NCBI GenBank assembly: GCA_041488295.1
Contig: JBGPOZ010000225.1
Span: forward strand, 1 to 7,630
Direction of reading: 5' to 3'
DNA: 7,630 nt
Source of the DNA: URHD0088 sp041488295
GTDB lineage: Bacteria > Pseudomonadota > Alphaproteobacteria > ATCC43930 > CGMCC-115725
Part shown: positions 1-5,751 of the stretch, in pieces
Layout of the letters: the number at the start of each line of letters is the position of its first letter
Position numbering within the stretch: position 1 is the stretch's first letter
The notes under the pieces: model-generated
Database searches by the model: none
Seen by the model: only the letters and a program-made list of their open reading frames with translations
What the model was told of the DNA's origin: nothing
Made by a program: the position numbers and the translations under genes

Positions 1-259
1 CGCCGAGCTCGAGGAGAAGGGCTTCGGCCACTACCCCGTCTGCATCGCCAAGACGCAGTTCAGCTTCTCGACCGACGCCAACCAGAAGGGCGCGCCCGAG
101 GGCCACATCGTGCCGGTGCGCGAGCTGCGCCTCTCGGCCGGCGCCGAGTTCGTCGTCGCCGTGTGCGGCGACATCATGACCATGCCCGGCCTGCCGCGAA
201 CCCCCGCCGCCAACCATATCGAGGTCACCAGGGACGGCAAGATCGCCGGGTTGTTCTGA
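1..259 (+). CDS. fhs: Formate-tetrahydrofolate ligase, C-terminal part (5' end outside window)
   Basis: This is the last 85 codons of a gene entering from the left; the reading frame begins at base 2 and ends at TGA 257-259. Formate-tetrahydrofolate ligase uses ATP to join formate to tetrahydrofolate, giving 10-formyl-THF for one-carbon metabolism in the cytoplasm. The visible tail matches the family's conserved C-terminus: the blocks VCIAKTQFSFS, KGAPEGH, VRELRLSAGAEFVV and GDIMTMPGLPRTPAA, and the typical ending DGKIAGLF directly before the stop. This pattern is highly characteristic, so the identification is firm although only about 15% of a roughly 555-residue enzyme is visible. The ATP-binding and folate-binding parts lie upstream. 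The next gene starts about 20 bp downstream on the same strand and may be co-transcribed. Confidence 0.95.
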   Translation, partial: AELEEKGFGHYPVCIAKTQFSFSTDANQKGAPEGHIVPVRELRLSAGAEFVVAVCGDIMTMPGLPRTPAANHIEVTRDGKIAGLF

Positions 260-269
260 GCGGACATGC

Positions 270-274
270 GAGGG
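270..274 (+). promoter_or_regulatory. Shine-Dalgarno GAGGG that decides the start of the deacetylase gene
   Basis: GAGGG lies 6 bases before ATG 281, a normal spacing. The alternative in-frame ATG at 266 has only a weak GAGCGG-like stretch before it, immediately after the fhs stop codon. I therefore prefer 281 as the start. Confidence 0.5.
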
Positions 275-280
275 CGGGAG

Positions 281-1105
281 ATGGGCGGAGAAGTGACTTG
301 GCCGCACGGGGCCAAGATCGCAATCATGCTGAGCTTCGATTTCGATGCGGAATCGATCTGGCTCGCGCGCGATCCGGCGAATGCGCGGCGCATCGGCACC
401 TTGAGCCAGGGGCTCTACGGTGCGAAGCGCGCGGTTCCGAAGATCATGGAGCTGCTCGCCGAGGAGCGCCTGCCCGCCACCTTCTTCATCCCGGGTTGGG
501 TCGTCGACCATCACACCGACCGCTGCAAGGAGATCCGCGACGCCGGCTACGAGATCGGCCATCACGGCTACTCGCACGAATGGGCCGATCCCGAGCAACC
601 CGAGAAAGAGGCGGAGGAACTCGATCGCGCCTCGGAAGTCTTGGACCGAAAGCTCGGCATTCGGCCCAAGGGCTATCGGCCGCCTGCGGCGGAGATCACG
701 CACAACACCATGCGCCTCCTCACGGAACGCGGTTTTCTCTATAATTCCAATATGCTGGACGACGTCTTTCCGTACCGACACATCCTCGCCGACGGCCGCG
801 CGGGGCCTGTCGAGCTGCCGACCCACTGGTCGCTTGGCGATGCCAATTACGCCCTGACTTCGATCCGCCACCCGCGCACCATCATGCCGAACGGGCATAT
901 CCTGCAAATCTGGCAGGATGAGTTTGCCGAGCTTTATCGCTGGGGTGCCCTCTTCAATCTCGTCATGCATCCGCAAGTGATCGGTCGGCCCTCGCGCCTG
1001 GCGCTGCTGCGCCAATTCATCGCCTTCACACGTCGCTTCCCCGATATTTGGTACGCGACCGGGTCGGAGATCGCCACCGCCTTCGTCGCGCAGGAAAAAC
1101 GCTGA
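281..1105 (+). CDS. Polysaccharide deacetylase (CE4/NodB fold) family protein, cytoplasmic PuuE/HpPgdA-like type
   Basis: The product is 274 residues from ATG 281 (279 from ATG 266). It is a metal-dependent amidohydrolase-type deacetylase of the NodB fold. Numbered from Met281, motif 1 is SFDFDAE near residues 18-24 with Asp20 and Asp22. Motif 2 is GHHGYSHE near 93-100, giving a His95-x-x-x-His99 metal pair. Motif 3 is GYRPPA near 131-136, and a late motif LVMHPQ near 227-232 supplies the usual C-terminal His. There is no signal peptide or membrane segment, and the length is near that of the PuuE (allantoinase-like) and Helicobacter PgdA-like subfamilies rather than secreted chitin or xylan deacetylases. 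Its substrate may be a small amide such as a ureide, or a sugar amide; the sequence does not decide. It follows fhs by 21 bp and could share its transcript. The family call is strong; the substrate is unknown. Confidence 0.88.
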   Translation: MGGEVTWPHGAKIAIMLSFDFDAESIWLARDPANARRIGTLSQGLYGAKRAVPKIMELLAEERLPATFFIPGWVVDHHTDRCKEIRDAGYEIGHHGYSHEWADPEQPEKEAEELDRASEVLDRKLGIRPKGYRPPAAEITHNTMRLLTERGFLYNSNMLDDVFPYRHILADGRAGPVELPTHWSLGDANYALTSIRHPRTIMPNGHILQIWQDEFAELYRWGALFNLVMHPQVIGRPSRLALLRQFIAFTRRFPDIWYATGSEIATAFVAQEKR

Positions 1106-1156
1106 GGCCCTCGCGCATTAACCCGATGACAACCGCGGCGGTGTTAGCGTCGTTGC

Positions 1157-1444
1157 ATGGAACGGGGAAAGGTCGCGCATTACGACGCGCTGGTGGCGCT
1201 TCATCTCGGCCTCGTGGTGGTGAGCCTCATCCTGTGCGGGTTGCTGGCCTTGCGTCATCTATCGCCAAGCGAGCTCACCGCCGCGGCCCGAGCCACGACA
1301 AGCCTGCCGCAATACGAGCCCGCGACACCGCCACGAGGCGGCGGTCCAAGCGTCACTTGGAGCGGCACCCCGCAGCAACGCGATTTCTCCGCCGCCCCGC
1401 ACGGCGGCGGCCCGGCCATCAACTGGGGTGGGGTGCGGCGTTAG
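1157..1444 (+). CDS. Small single-pass membrane protein with a duplicated GGGP-x-x-x-W motif
   Basis: I do not recognise this 95-residue protein. A hydrophobic stretch at residues 11-32 (ALVALHLGLVVVSLILCGLL and neighbours) would make one membrane helix or an uncleaved signal anchor. It is followed by a Pro/Gly-rich tail. The tail contains two copies of the same motif 22 residues apart: PPRGGGPSVTWSG (58-70) and APHGGGPAINWGG (80-92). No good Shine-Dalgarno precedes ATG 1157, so the start is uncertain. An in-frame GTG at codon 12 is the main alternative, but it would trim the hydrophobic segment. The gene is convergent with the minus-strand gene ending at 1500. Coding status is supported by the membrane segment and the repeat conserved at protein level. 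It is either a lineage-specific membrane protein or a chance frame in GC-rich DNA. Confidence 0.5.
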   Translation: MERGKVAHYDALVALHLGLVVVSLILCGLLALRHLSPSELTAAARATTSLPQYEPATPPRGGGPSVTWSGTPQQRDFSAAPHGGGPAINWGGVRR

Positions 1445-1499
1445 CGGCTCGGTCGGCTCGGCGAATTCTTCACGGCGATTGGGCGATGCGGTCGACACC

Positions 1500-2507
1500 T
1501 CATTTGAAGGTGAAGGTACTCCCCCCGACCGGCGGCAGATTGATCGGCGGCTCGGCATAGCTCGGCGAAGCGGCGGAAGGCGCGGATGCAGGCGAAGGAG
1601 CCTTGCCGGGCGCCGGCGATGCGGATTTCGACCGTGCCAGGTCCGAGGCGGGTGCTTTCTCAGTTGGCTGTACGGTCGGGTCGGGTACGCTTTCTCCGGC
1701 GGAATTGGCGGCCGATTCGTCATTTCGGCGCGCCCAATCGGTCGGTGCCGCCAGGGGTTTGGGCGGCCATGCCGGCGCCTCAGGCTTGACTGCCGTCTCA
1801 CCCTCTCCGGCAGCAGGGGGTTTCACCGCTCCTTCGTCGCCACCGACGCGGTTCATCCGATCGACCGCATCGAACCGCGCGCTGAGGTTTCCCCAAAGCC
1901 GATTCTCGGTCAAGACGACGCTCATCTGATTGAACACGAGGGTCAGCGTATCGAGGCGCAGCGCGCTTACCCCGTTGTTCCAGATATACGTGACGTCGGC
2001 GAGGTCTCTGCCGAAACTCGTCGGCACGGCAGTAACCTCGAGCGAGGTTGCGTTGCCGTAGGTTCGGTAGAACAACCCGATCAATTGATCGCCACGGTCG
2101 CTGGCCATGGCAAAGGTAATCTGGGCAAGGGCGTAGTCCTCCTCGCCCGGCAGATGGTAGAACATGAAAAGCGGTGTTACCTGCTCGCCGAAGAACTCCA
2201 TCGGCGCCGCCACACGCTGATCGCCCTTCGCTGCGGGAAGAAAAAACCCGCATTTAACGATTTCCGCCTGCAACATCGTCGAGGTAAGGCGCAGCGCGTC
2301 GAGGCCCGCCGCCGTCGGGTCATTCGAGCAGGCCACCCGTGCCTGACCGCGGATCGTGACATCCGGATGCTGCATTTGCCGGAACTCGTTGAGCGAGATC
2401 CCCAACTGAATGTCGCGCAGACTGTAGGTGCCGGTCGGTACGGCGGCCGATACCGACCCCGATACCGTCAAGACGACGAGCAGAATGATCAGCCCGCGAC
2501 AAAGCAT
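1500..2507 (-). CDS. Secreted or periplasmic protein of unknown function with a Pro/Ala-rich C-terminal tail
   Basis: The product is 335 residues from the ATG at 2507. That start is chosen because it opens a clear Sec signal peptide: MLCR, a hydrophobic core, then SGSVSA before AVPTG, with cleavage near residue 21. The frame is open upstream to an ATG at 2594, but the added 29 residues would bury the signal peptide and no ribosome site precedes that ATG. The mature part has a compact domain at about 25-220 beginning YSLRDIQLGISLNEFRQM, with two cysteines (Cys60, Cys86) that could form a disulfide in the periplasm. Residues 225-328 are a low-complexity Pro/Ala/Ser/Glu stretch ending in a conserved-looking PPVGGSTFTFK. 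I cannot assign a family. The gene follows the DUF3750 gene on the same strand after 89 bp, so the two are probably co-expressed at the cell envelope. The Shine-Dalgarno is weak. Confidence 0.78.
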   Translation of the reverse strand: MLCRGLIILLVVLTVSGSVSAAVPTGTYSLRDIQLGISLNEFRQMQHPDVTIRGQARVACSNDPTAAGLDALRLTSTMLQAEIVKCGFFLPAAKGDQRVAAPMEFFGEQVTPLFMFYHLPGEEDYALAQITFAMASDRGDQLIGLFYRTYGNATSLEVTAVPTSFGRDLADVTYIWNNGVSALRLDTLTLVFNQMSVVLTENRLWGNLSARFDAVDRMNRVGGDEGAVKPPAAGEGETAVKPEAPAWPPKPLAAPTDWARRNDESAANSAGESVPDPTVQPTEKAPASDLARSKSASPAPGKAPSPASAPSAASPSYAEPPINLPPVGGSTFTFK

Positions 2508-2596
2508 CGGTTCATGTCCCGCGAATGCCCGGCAGAGGGCTCGGCAACAATACCACATTTCGCGATAGCCGCGCCGGAGCGCCGTCGGAGGCATGG

Positions 2597-3394
2597 TTAA
2601 TTGGGCACGCCGACCCGTCCGACGAAGGGCAGTTTGAGCGCCGGATGCAGAACGTCGAGGCCGACGACAAGGCCGAAGAGGTTGATCTCGATGCCCTCAT
2701 GCGCACCGAGAGTGACGCCCAGCAAGCCGGCGACGGAAAGCTGGAATCCGCTGCCGGCTGGCGCTCGTGCGGCGAACGCGCCGAGCGGCAGGTAATCCTT
2801 CCCGATGGCAGTCGGCGGCAAGTCGACATGCATCTCCGGCAGTGCACGCGCCACATGGGCTATGAACGTGTTGCTGTTAGGGCCGGGCCACAGTCGATAT
2901 TCGCGTGGAAACGGATAATCCTCGATCGCCAGCCTCAGGCGTTGGATCAACGCGTCGACGCCGTCGCCACGCCGCTCGGCCAGGAGGACCGGCGGATTGC
3001 CGGCCCAGTAGCCGTCGGGTGGCCGCTGGCTTTCGCGAACTGCCGACAGACCTTGTCCCACCCCCCAACCGACCACCTCGTAGCGCGTATAGCGTGCAGC
3101 ACCACTCGGCTTGAAGGCGACCCAACTGTGCACACCGAAGATGCCGCGCCAGCCCCAGGTGCGCGCCGTATAGAACTGAATGACCGCCTCCGGCGTCCGC
3201 GCCGGATCTGGCGCAAGGCCGGCGCTGTCCCAGCGCGCTGCGCTCCAATGTGGCACTTGGTCGCTCGCCCAAACGGCAGCGACGCGCCAGAGCAACGGCA
3301 GTAGCACGAAGACAAGAACGAGAAGCAATGACCAGCGTGGCCAGCCCCACCCGCCTGCCAAGCGCAAGATCCATCCCGCCCGATCGAGTATCAT
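2597..3394 (-). CDS. DUF3750 family membrane-anchored protein
   Basis: The product is 265 residues. A single membrane helix lies at about 21-38 (WSLLLVLVFVLLPLLW), preceded by a short Arg-containing N-terminus, so the main domain is probably periplasmic. The body carries a set of motifs I recall as DUF3750: ARTWGWRGIFGVHSW (77-91), YTRYEVVGWG (102-111), GYWAGNPP (128-135), RLWPGPNSNTF (167-177) and LPPTAIGKDYLP (192-203). The biochemical function of the family is unknown to me. The order His-W followed later by an N-S-N-T-F motif resembles permuted papain-like folds, which have N-C-N-x-F; that comparison is an inference. The stop codon at 2597 is 89 bp before the signal-peptide gene that follows, suggesting one envelope-related transcription unit. 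Transcription would start in the 260-bp spacer upstream. The start ATG at 3394 lacks a strong Shine-Dalgarno. Confidence 0.83.
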   Translation of the reverse strand: MILDRAGWILRLAGGWGWPRWSLLLVLVFVLLPLLWRVAAVWASDQVPHWSAARWDSAGLAPDPARTPEAVIQFYTARTWGWRGIFGVHSWVAFKPSGAARYTRYEVVGWGVGQGLSAVRESQRPPDGYWAGNPPVLLAERRGDGVDALIQRLRLAIEDYPFPREYRLWPGPNSNTFIAHVARALPEMHVDLPPTAIGKDYLPLGAFAARAPAGSGFQLSVAGLLGVTLGAHEGIEINLFGLVVGLDVLHPALKLPFVGRVGVPN

Positions 3395-3654
3395 CGGACC
3401 GAGCTTACCCGGCGCGACGGGCGAGGAGCGAGCGGAAACCGTGCCGTCTCGTTGGGTCGCCGGTCATTGTCTGCCACCAGCCACATCGCCCGGGCGACGG
3501 CGCAATCTTTCATCGGATTGTCATCCTCCTGCCAAAGTTCAGTGTCGACAATCGCGCTCGAGGCGACGGCTAACGAAGGTCAACGACAATAGCGCGTATC
3601 GACGGGCGGCGCTTTCGTTGGCGAGGCCACCATGAGAGGCTACCGGGAGGCAAT
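3395..3654. promoter_or_regulatory. Divergent intergenic region with repeated operator-like motif
   Basis: This 260-bp spacer sits between the start of the DUF3750 gene (minus) and the 50-codon gene at 3655 (plus), so promoters for both directions should lie here. I see no convincing reading frame of its own. It holds four copies of ATTGTC/GACAAT (annotated separately) and a perfect 12-bp palindrome TCGCCCGGGCGA at 3486-3497. I could not pick a confident -35/-10 pair on either strand. Confidence 0.45.
3466..3595. repeat. Four copies of ATTGTC/GACAAT in a divergent spacer
   Basis: ATTGTC occurs at 3466-3471 and 3517-3522. Its reverse complement GACAAT occurs at 3547-3552 and 3585-3590. The inner pair extends to GATTGTC (3516-3522) facing GACAATC (3547-3553). 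The two right-hand copies extend to CGACAATCGCGC (3546-3557) and CGACAATAGCGC (3584-3595), a direct repeat with a 38-bp period and one mismatch. The arrangement looks like operator sites for a DNA-binding protein; no regulator can be named. Confidence 0.4.
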
Positions 3655-3807
3655 ATGTCGGGCAGTATCCCCTGGGCGTTCGGTATCGCCGGCTTGTTCA
3701 TCGTGATGGAGATCGCCCGCGCCGAGCTGCGCGAGTGGAACGCGCGCCGCAAGGCGGCGAAACGCGGCCGTACTTTGACGGTGAAGTACGGCATCCCGTG
3801 GCGTTGA
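3655..3807 (+). CDS. Small predicted membrane protein, 50 residues
   Basis: A short frame reads MSGSIPWAFGIAGLF and continues to a TGA at 3805-3807. GGGAGG at 3645-3650 is a strong Shine-Dalgarno 4 bases before the ATG. Residues 6-20 are hydrophobic enough for one short membrane helix. The rest is strongly basic (ARAELREWNARRKAAKRGR), as expected for a cytoplasmic tail by the positive-inside rule, and it ends KYGIPWR. I recognise no family. The good ribosome site and the non-random split between helix and basic tail argue for a real gene. Its small size and the lack of a homologue I can recall keep the call tentative. It lies 109 bp before another small membrane-protein gene on the same strand. 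Confidence 0.45.
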   Translation: MSGSIPWAFGIAGLFIVMEIARAELREWNARRKAAKRGRTLTVKYGIPWR

Positions 3808-3904
3808 CTGCCGATTCGCTTGGTCGAGCGGTGATCGCCGTCACAGCCCGGTCGCATAATTGTTCTATACATCCTCCGACGACACCAACTCGATCGAACA
3901 TTCC

Positions 3905-3910
3905 GAGGGG
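3905..3910 (+). promoter_or_regulatory. Shine-Dalgarno GAGGGG fixing the start at 3917
   Basis: GAGGGG is 6 bases before ATG 3917. The same frame is open upstream to a TTG at 3860, but that codon has no ribosome site and would add a polar 19-residue extension. The site therefore selects ATG 3917. Confidence 0.6.
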
Positions 3911-3916
3911 AACCAC

Positions 3917-4246
3917 ATGGGACGCGTTGCGAGGCTCGAAGCGATGACGGCGCGACATCGTCGCGGTATCGTCGCGGGCCGGTTGGCCGCGCTGTGCGGC
4001 CTCACCGGCGCGGTCATCAGCCAAGCCGCTCTGCTCGCGGGCTGCTATTCCTTTTTCGCGCGCGGCACGGCGTCGCCCCTCCCCCTCGGCCTGATTGTTT
4101 CGGGCGTGGCGTTCGGTCTTGCCCTCGTTGCGCTGGCCAAAACCATCCAGCGGACGGGACGCCTCGCTCGCCTCGATGGATCGATCTCGAGGATCAACCG
4201 GGCGGCGCACGTCGAGGTGATCCATCCGCACAAAAGCGCGGCCTAA
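3917..4246 (+). CDS. Predicted two-helix membrane protein of unknown function
   Basis: The product is 109 residues, started at ATG 3917 because of the GAGGGG ribosome site just upstream. Two hydrophobic segments are visible, at about residues 22-47 (LAALCGLTGAVISQAALLAG and neighbours) and 56-76 (LGLIVSGVAFGLALVALA). They are separated by a short loop with FFARGTASPLP. Both ends are rich in Arg and Lys, so N- and C-termini probably face the cytoplasm with a hairpin through the inner membrane. The C-terminal part (RLARLDGSISRINRAAHVEV) could be a short amphipathic helix. I do not recognise the family. Possible -10-like hexamers (CATAAT 3855-3860, TATACA 3866-3871) lie upstream, but no good -35 partners them. 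A GC-rich hairpin follows the stop codon by 12 bp. Confidence 0.65.
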   Translation: MGRVARLEAMTARHRRGIVAGRLAALCGLTGAVISQAALLAGCYSFFARGTASPLPLGLIVSGVAFGLALVALAKTIQRTGRLARLDGSISRINRAAHVEVIHPHKSAA

Positions 4247-4258
4247 GCGGTCGCGATG

Positions 4259-4275
4259 ACGTCGCGCTGCGACGT
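4259..4275 (+). terminator. GC-rich hairpin 12 bp after the two-helix membrane protein gene
   Basis: ACGTCGC (4259-4265) and GCGACGT (4269-4275) form a 7-bp perfect stem with a 3-base loop GCT. It sits where a terminator is expected, but no T-run follows. It could act with Rho or as an RNA 3'-end stabiliser rather than as a classical intrinsic terminator. Confidence 0.35.
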
Positions 4276-4291
4276 TGGACACCGATCGCAC

Positions 4292-4308
4292 CGACGGCAT
4301 GGCCGTCG
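4292..4308. repeat. Second hairpin of the convergent spacer
   Basis: CGACGGC (4292-4298), loop ATG, GCCGTCG (4302-4308) form a perfect 7-bp stem. It lies 16 bp past the first hairpin, in the spacer between two converging genes. Confidence 0.4.
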
Positions 4309-4327
4309 ACCGTGATCCGCTCTCTCC

Positions 4328-4359
4328 GCGTTGGCGATGGAATCGACCGTCGCCAACGT
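4328..4359. repeat. Third and longest hairpin of the convergent spacer
   Basis: A 13-bp stem pairs 4328-4340 with 4347-4359 around a 6-base loop AATCGA. The pairs include TTGGCGA opposite TCGCCAA and two G-T wobbles in the plus-strand RNA. No T tract flanks it. It may stop transcription from either converging side or belong to an unrecognised RNA. Confidence 0.4.
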
Positions 4360-4518
4360 CGGAGGCCGTTGGGGGCGACGACTTGGAGGCGCGCTATCGA
4401 GCGCTAAGCGAAGATTTCCGGGTTCATACGCACATGACCCGTTGGCGCCGCCTCCGTCAAAAGGCCGCCCGTGGGGGCACGACTCGACGCCGCAGTCATG
4501 GCCTTGCGCGGCGACGCT

Positions 4519-5523
4519 TCAATAGCCAAGCGACCGGTCGACGATATTGGTCAACTTGCGTCCCGCGAGATACCGCTCGAGATTGTCGAGGAAGATGTCG
4601 AGGGCGCGTGCTGCATATGACGCCGCATCGTCGACGGCGCAATGCGGACTCATGATGAGGTTGGGCGTCGTCCAGAGCGGCGAGGAGGCAGGCAAAGGCT
4701 CCTCGGGGTAAACATCGAGCACTGCCCCCGAAAGCTCGCCACGCTTCAGCTTCGCCGCGAGCGCGTCGTTGTCGATGACGAGGCCGCGGCCGAGATTGCA
4801 GATGCCGGCATGACGCGGCAGCAGGTCGAGTTCGGCCTTGCCGATGAGCCCGCGCGTTTCAACGGTCAGCGGTGTCGTGACGAGCAGGAAATCAGCCCTA
4901 GGCAGGAGCTTGCGCAGGTCCCTTTGCGCATGGATGCGCTCGAATGGTGGCTCCTTGCGCGCTGTGCGGCCGACGCCGAGGACACGCATGCCGAAACGCT
5001 TGGCGAGACGCGCCGCGGCGGCGCCGATGGCGCCGACCCCGACGACGACCACCGTCTTTCCGGCAATCGGCGTTGCGAAGGCTTGATCCCAGCGCGCCAG
5101 GGGCTTGTTGGTGACGAAGAGCGGCACCCGGTGATTGAGCATGAGGAGCGCGGTCATCGCATATTCGCCGCCCTTCGGCCCGTGCACGCCGCTCGCATTG
5201 GTGAGAACGACGCCGGGCTGAATGTGCGGGATGACCTTTTCGACCCCGGCGCTGGTCGATTGCAGCCATTCGAGGTGCGGCGCCCGCGTCGCGAGATCCG
5301 TCATGTCGAAGCCGCCGGAGAGGATGATTTCAGCCGCGGCGAGGTTTGGATCGTTCCGCTCCGGCTCCGTGCCGTAGGTCACGCTGAGCTTCCGCGCGAC
5401 GCCCGGATGCTTCTTCGCGGCGGCGGCAAAATTCGTCGCAGTCACGTGATAGACCATGGCCGAATTCGCGTTGTTGACCACGTGAACGCGCAGCCGCGCG
5501 GCCTTTCGTGCCGACTTCGCCAT
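4519..5523 (-). CDS. D-isomer-specific 2-hydroxyacid dehydrogenase (probably NADP(H)-dependent)
   Basis: The product is 334 residues, normal for the family, and reduces a 2-oxoacid to the D-2-hydroxyacid or runs the reverse reaction in the cytoplasm. The cofactor domain begins near residue 155 with VVVVGVGAIGAAAARLA, containing the Rossmann GVGAIG (162-167). The second strand ends in GRTARK (185-190) instead of an acidic residue, which favours NADP(H). The catalytic trio is visible: Arg246 in NLGRG, Glu275 in PEEPLP, and His294 in SPHCA. An N-terminal substrate-domain loop NASGVHGPKGGEYAM (109-123) also fits. The frame runs open far upstream on this strand, but ATG 5523 has GAGGA 9 bases before it and opens the family-length protein. 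It diverges from the transaminase operon across 228 bp, suggesting joint control and a linked pathway. Glyoxylate/hydroxypyruvate reductase is possible; the substrate is not readable. Confidence 0.93.
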   Translation of the reverse strand: MAKSARKAARLRVHVVNNANSAMVYHVTATNFAAAAKKHPGVARKLSVTYGTEPERNDPNLAAAEIILSGGFDMTDLATRAPHLEWLQSTSAGVEKVIPHIQPGVVLTNASGVHGPKGGEYAMTALLMLNHRVPLFVTNKPLARWDQAFATPIAGKTVVVVGVGAIGAAAARLAKRFGMRVLGVGRTARKEPPFERIHAQRDLRKLLPRADFLLVTTPLTVETRGLIGKAELDLLPRHAGICNLGRGLVIDNDALAAKLKRGELSGAVLDVYPEEPLPASSPLWTTPNLIMSPHCAVDDAASYAARALDIFLDNLERYLAGRKLTNIVDRSLGY

Positions 5524-5674
5524 GAAACGGCGTCCTCTCTCAACGTTTGATCGTCGCGCTCTTCTTGCATCCGCGCTCAGCCGTGTAAAGCCGGACATTG
5601 CGCGCGGTGGAAATCGGTGCCTGTAACAACCTGCGCATGCGGACGTTCCGAGGCCGGCAACCGAATTCAGCAAA

Positions 5675-5719
5675 GCGCGTTGACGCGCGAGGCGCCACGT
5701 CGGAAGCTGTCGCCTCGCG
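5675..5719. repeat. Two overlapping inverted repeats upstream of the transaminase operon
   Basis: The first is GCGCGT-TG-ACGCGC at 5675-5688, a 6-bp stem around 2 bases. The second is CGCGAGGCG (5686-5694) facing CGCCTCGCG (5711-5719), a perfect 9-bp repeat with a 16-base centre. They share bases 5686-5688, so as RNA hairpins they would compete; as DNA they could be adjacent operators. The second ends 32 bp before the transaminase ATG. Confidence 0.45.
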
Positions 5720-5737
5720 GCAGGTTCGCGTGAGCGC

Positions 5738-5745
5738 AAGGGAGG
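5738..5745 (+). promoter_or_regulatory. Near-consensus Shine-Dalgarno of the transaminase gene
   Basis: AAGGGAGG, 6 bases before ATG 5752, is close to the ideal AAGGAGG. It fixes the start and predicts strong translation. Confidence 0.75.
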
Positions 5746-5751
5746 CTCATC

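Larger units (their letters stand above)
4247..4518. other. Spacer between convergent genes, no convincing gene
   Basis: These 272 bp separate the stop codons of the two-helix membrane protein (plus) and the dehydrogenase (minus). Open frames cross it on the plus strand, but their translations are Arg-rich, lack ribosome sites and run into the antisense of the dehydrogenase. The left half contains three consecutive hairpins (4259-4359); a weaker 5-bp one lies at 4391-4404. I see no other feature. Confidence 0.5.
5524..5751. promoter_or_regulatory. Divergent regulatory region between dehydrogenase and transaminase genes
   Basis: This 228-bp spacer must hold promoters for both directions. Its right part contains two overlapping inverted repeats (5675-5719, annotated separately). 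An 8-bp palindrome CGCATGCG lies at about 5634-5641. I found no -35/-10 pair I would defend on either strand, and no small gene. Confidence 0.5.

Noticed and set aside
1445..1499. Possible terminator between the convergent genes ending at 1444 and 1500.
   Set aside because: Only a short direct repeat (CGGCTCGG twice, 1443-1461) is visible; no stable hairpin or T-run.
2508..2594. N-terminal extension of the secreted protein to ATG 2594, only 2 bp from the DUF3750 stop.
   Set aside because: It would place 29 Arg/Cys-rich residues before a clear signal peptide and has no ribosome site.
1428..2600. Plus-strand open frame of 390 codons opposite the secreted-protein gene.
   Set aside because: The minus-strand frame has a signal peptide and structured composition; the plus-strand translation is Arg/Gly-rich with no motif.
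2525..3304. Plus-strand open frame of 259 codons opposite the DUF3750 gene.
   Set aside because: It is the antisense shadow of a gene with recognisable conserved motifs.
3570..3584. CTAA-N7-CAAC resembling a CtrA site (TTAA-N7-TTAA).
   Set aside because: The second half-site matches poorly, so it is not credible.
3831..3871. Possible promoter before the two-helix membrane protein gene: GTGATC, 18 bp, CATAAT, with TATACA further on.
   Set aside because: The -35 matches the consensus at only about half its positions and TATACA has no partner at 16-18 bp; not strong enough to annotate.
4275..4655. Plus-strand open frame (126 codons) from a TTG in the convergent spacer.
   Set aside because: It has no ribosome site, its composition is Arg-rich, and its last 137 bases are antisense to the dehydrogenase C-terminus.
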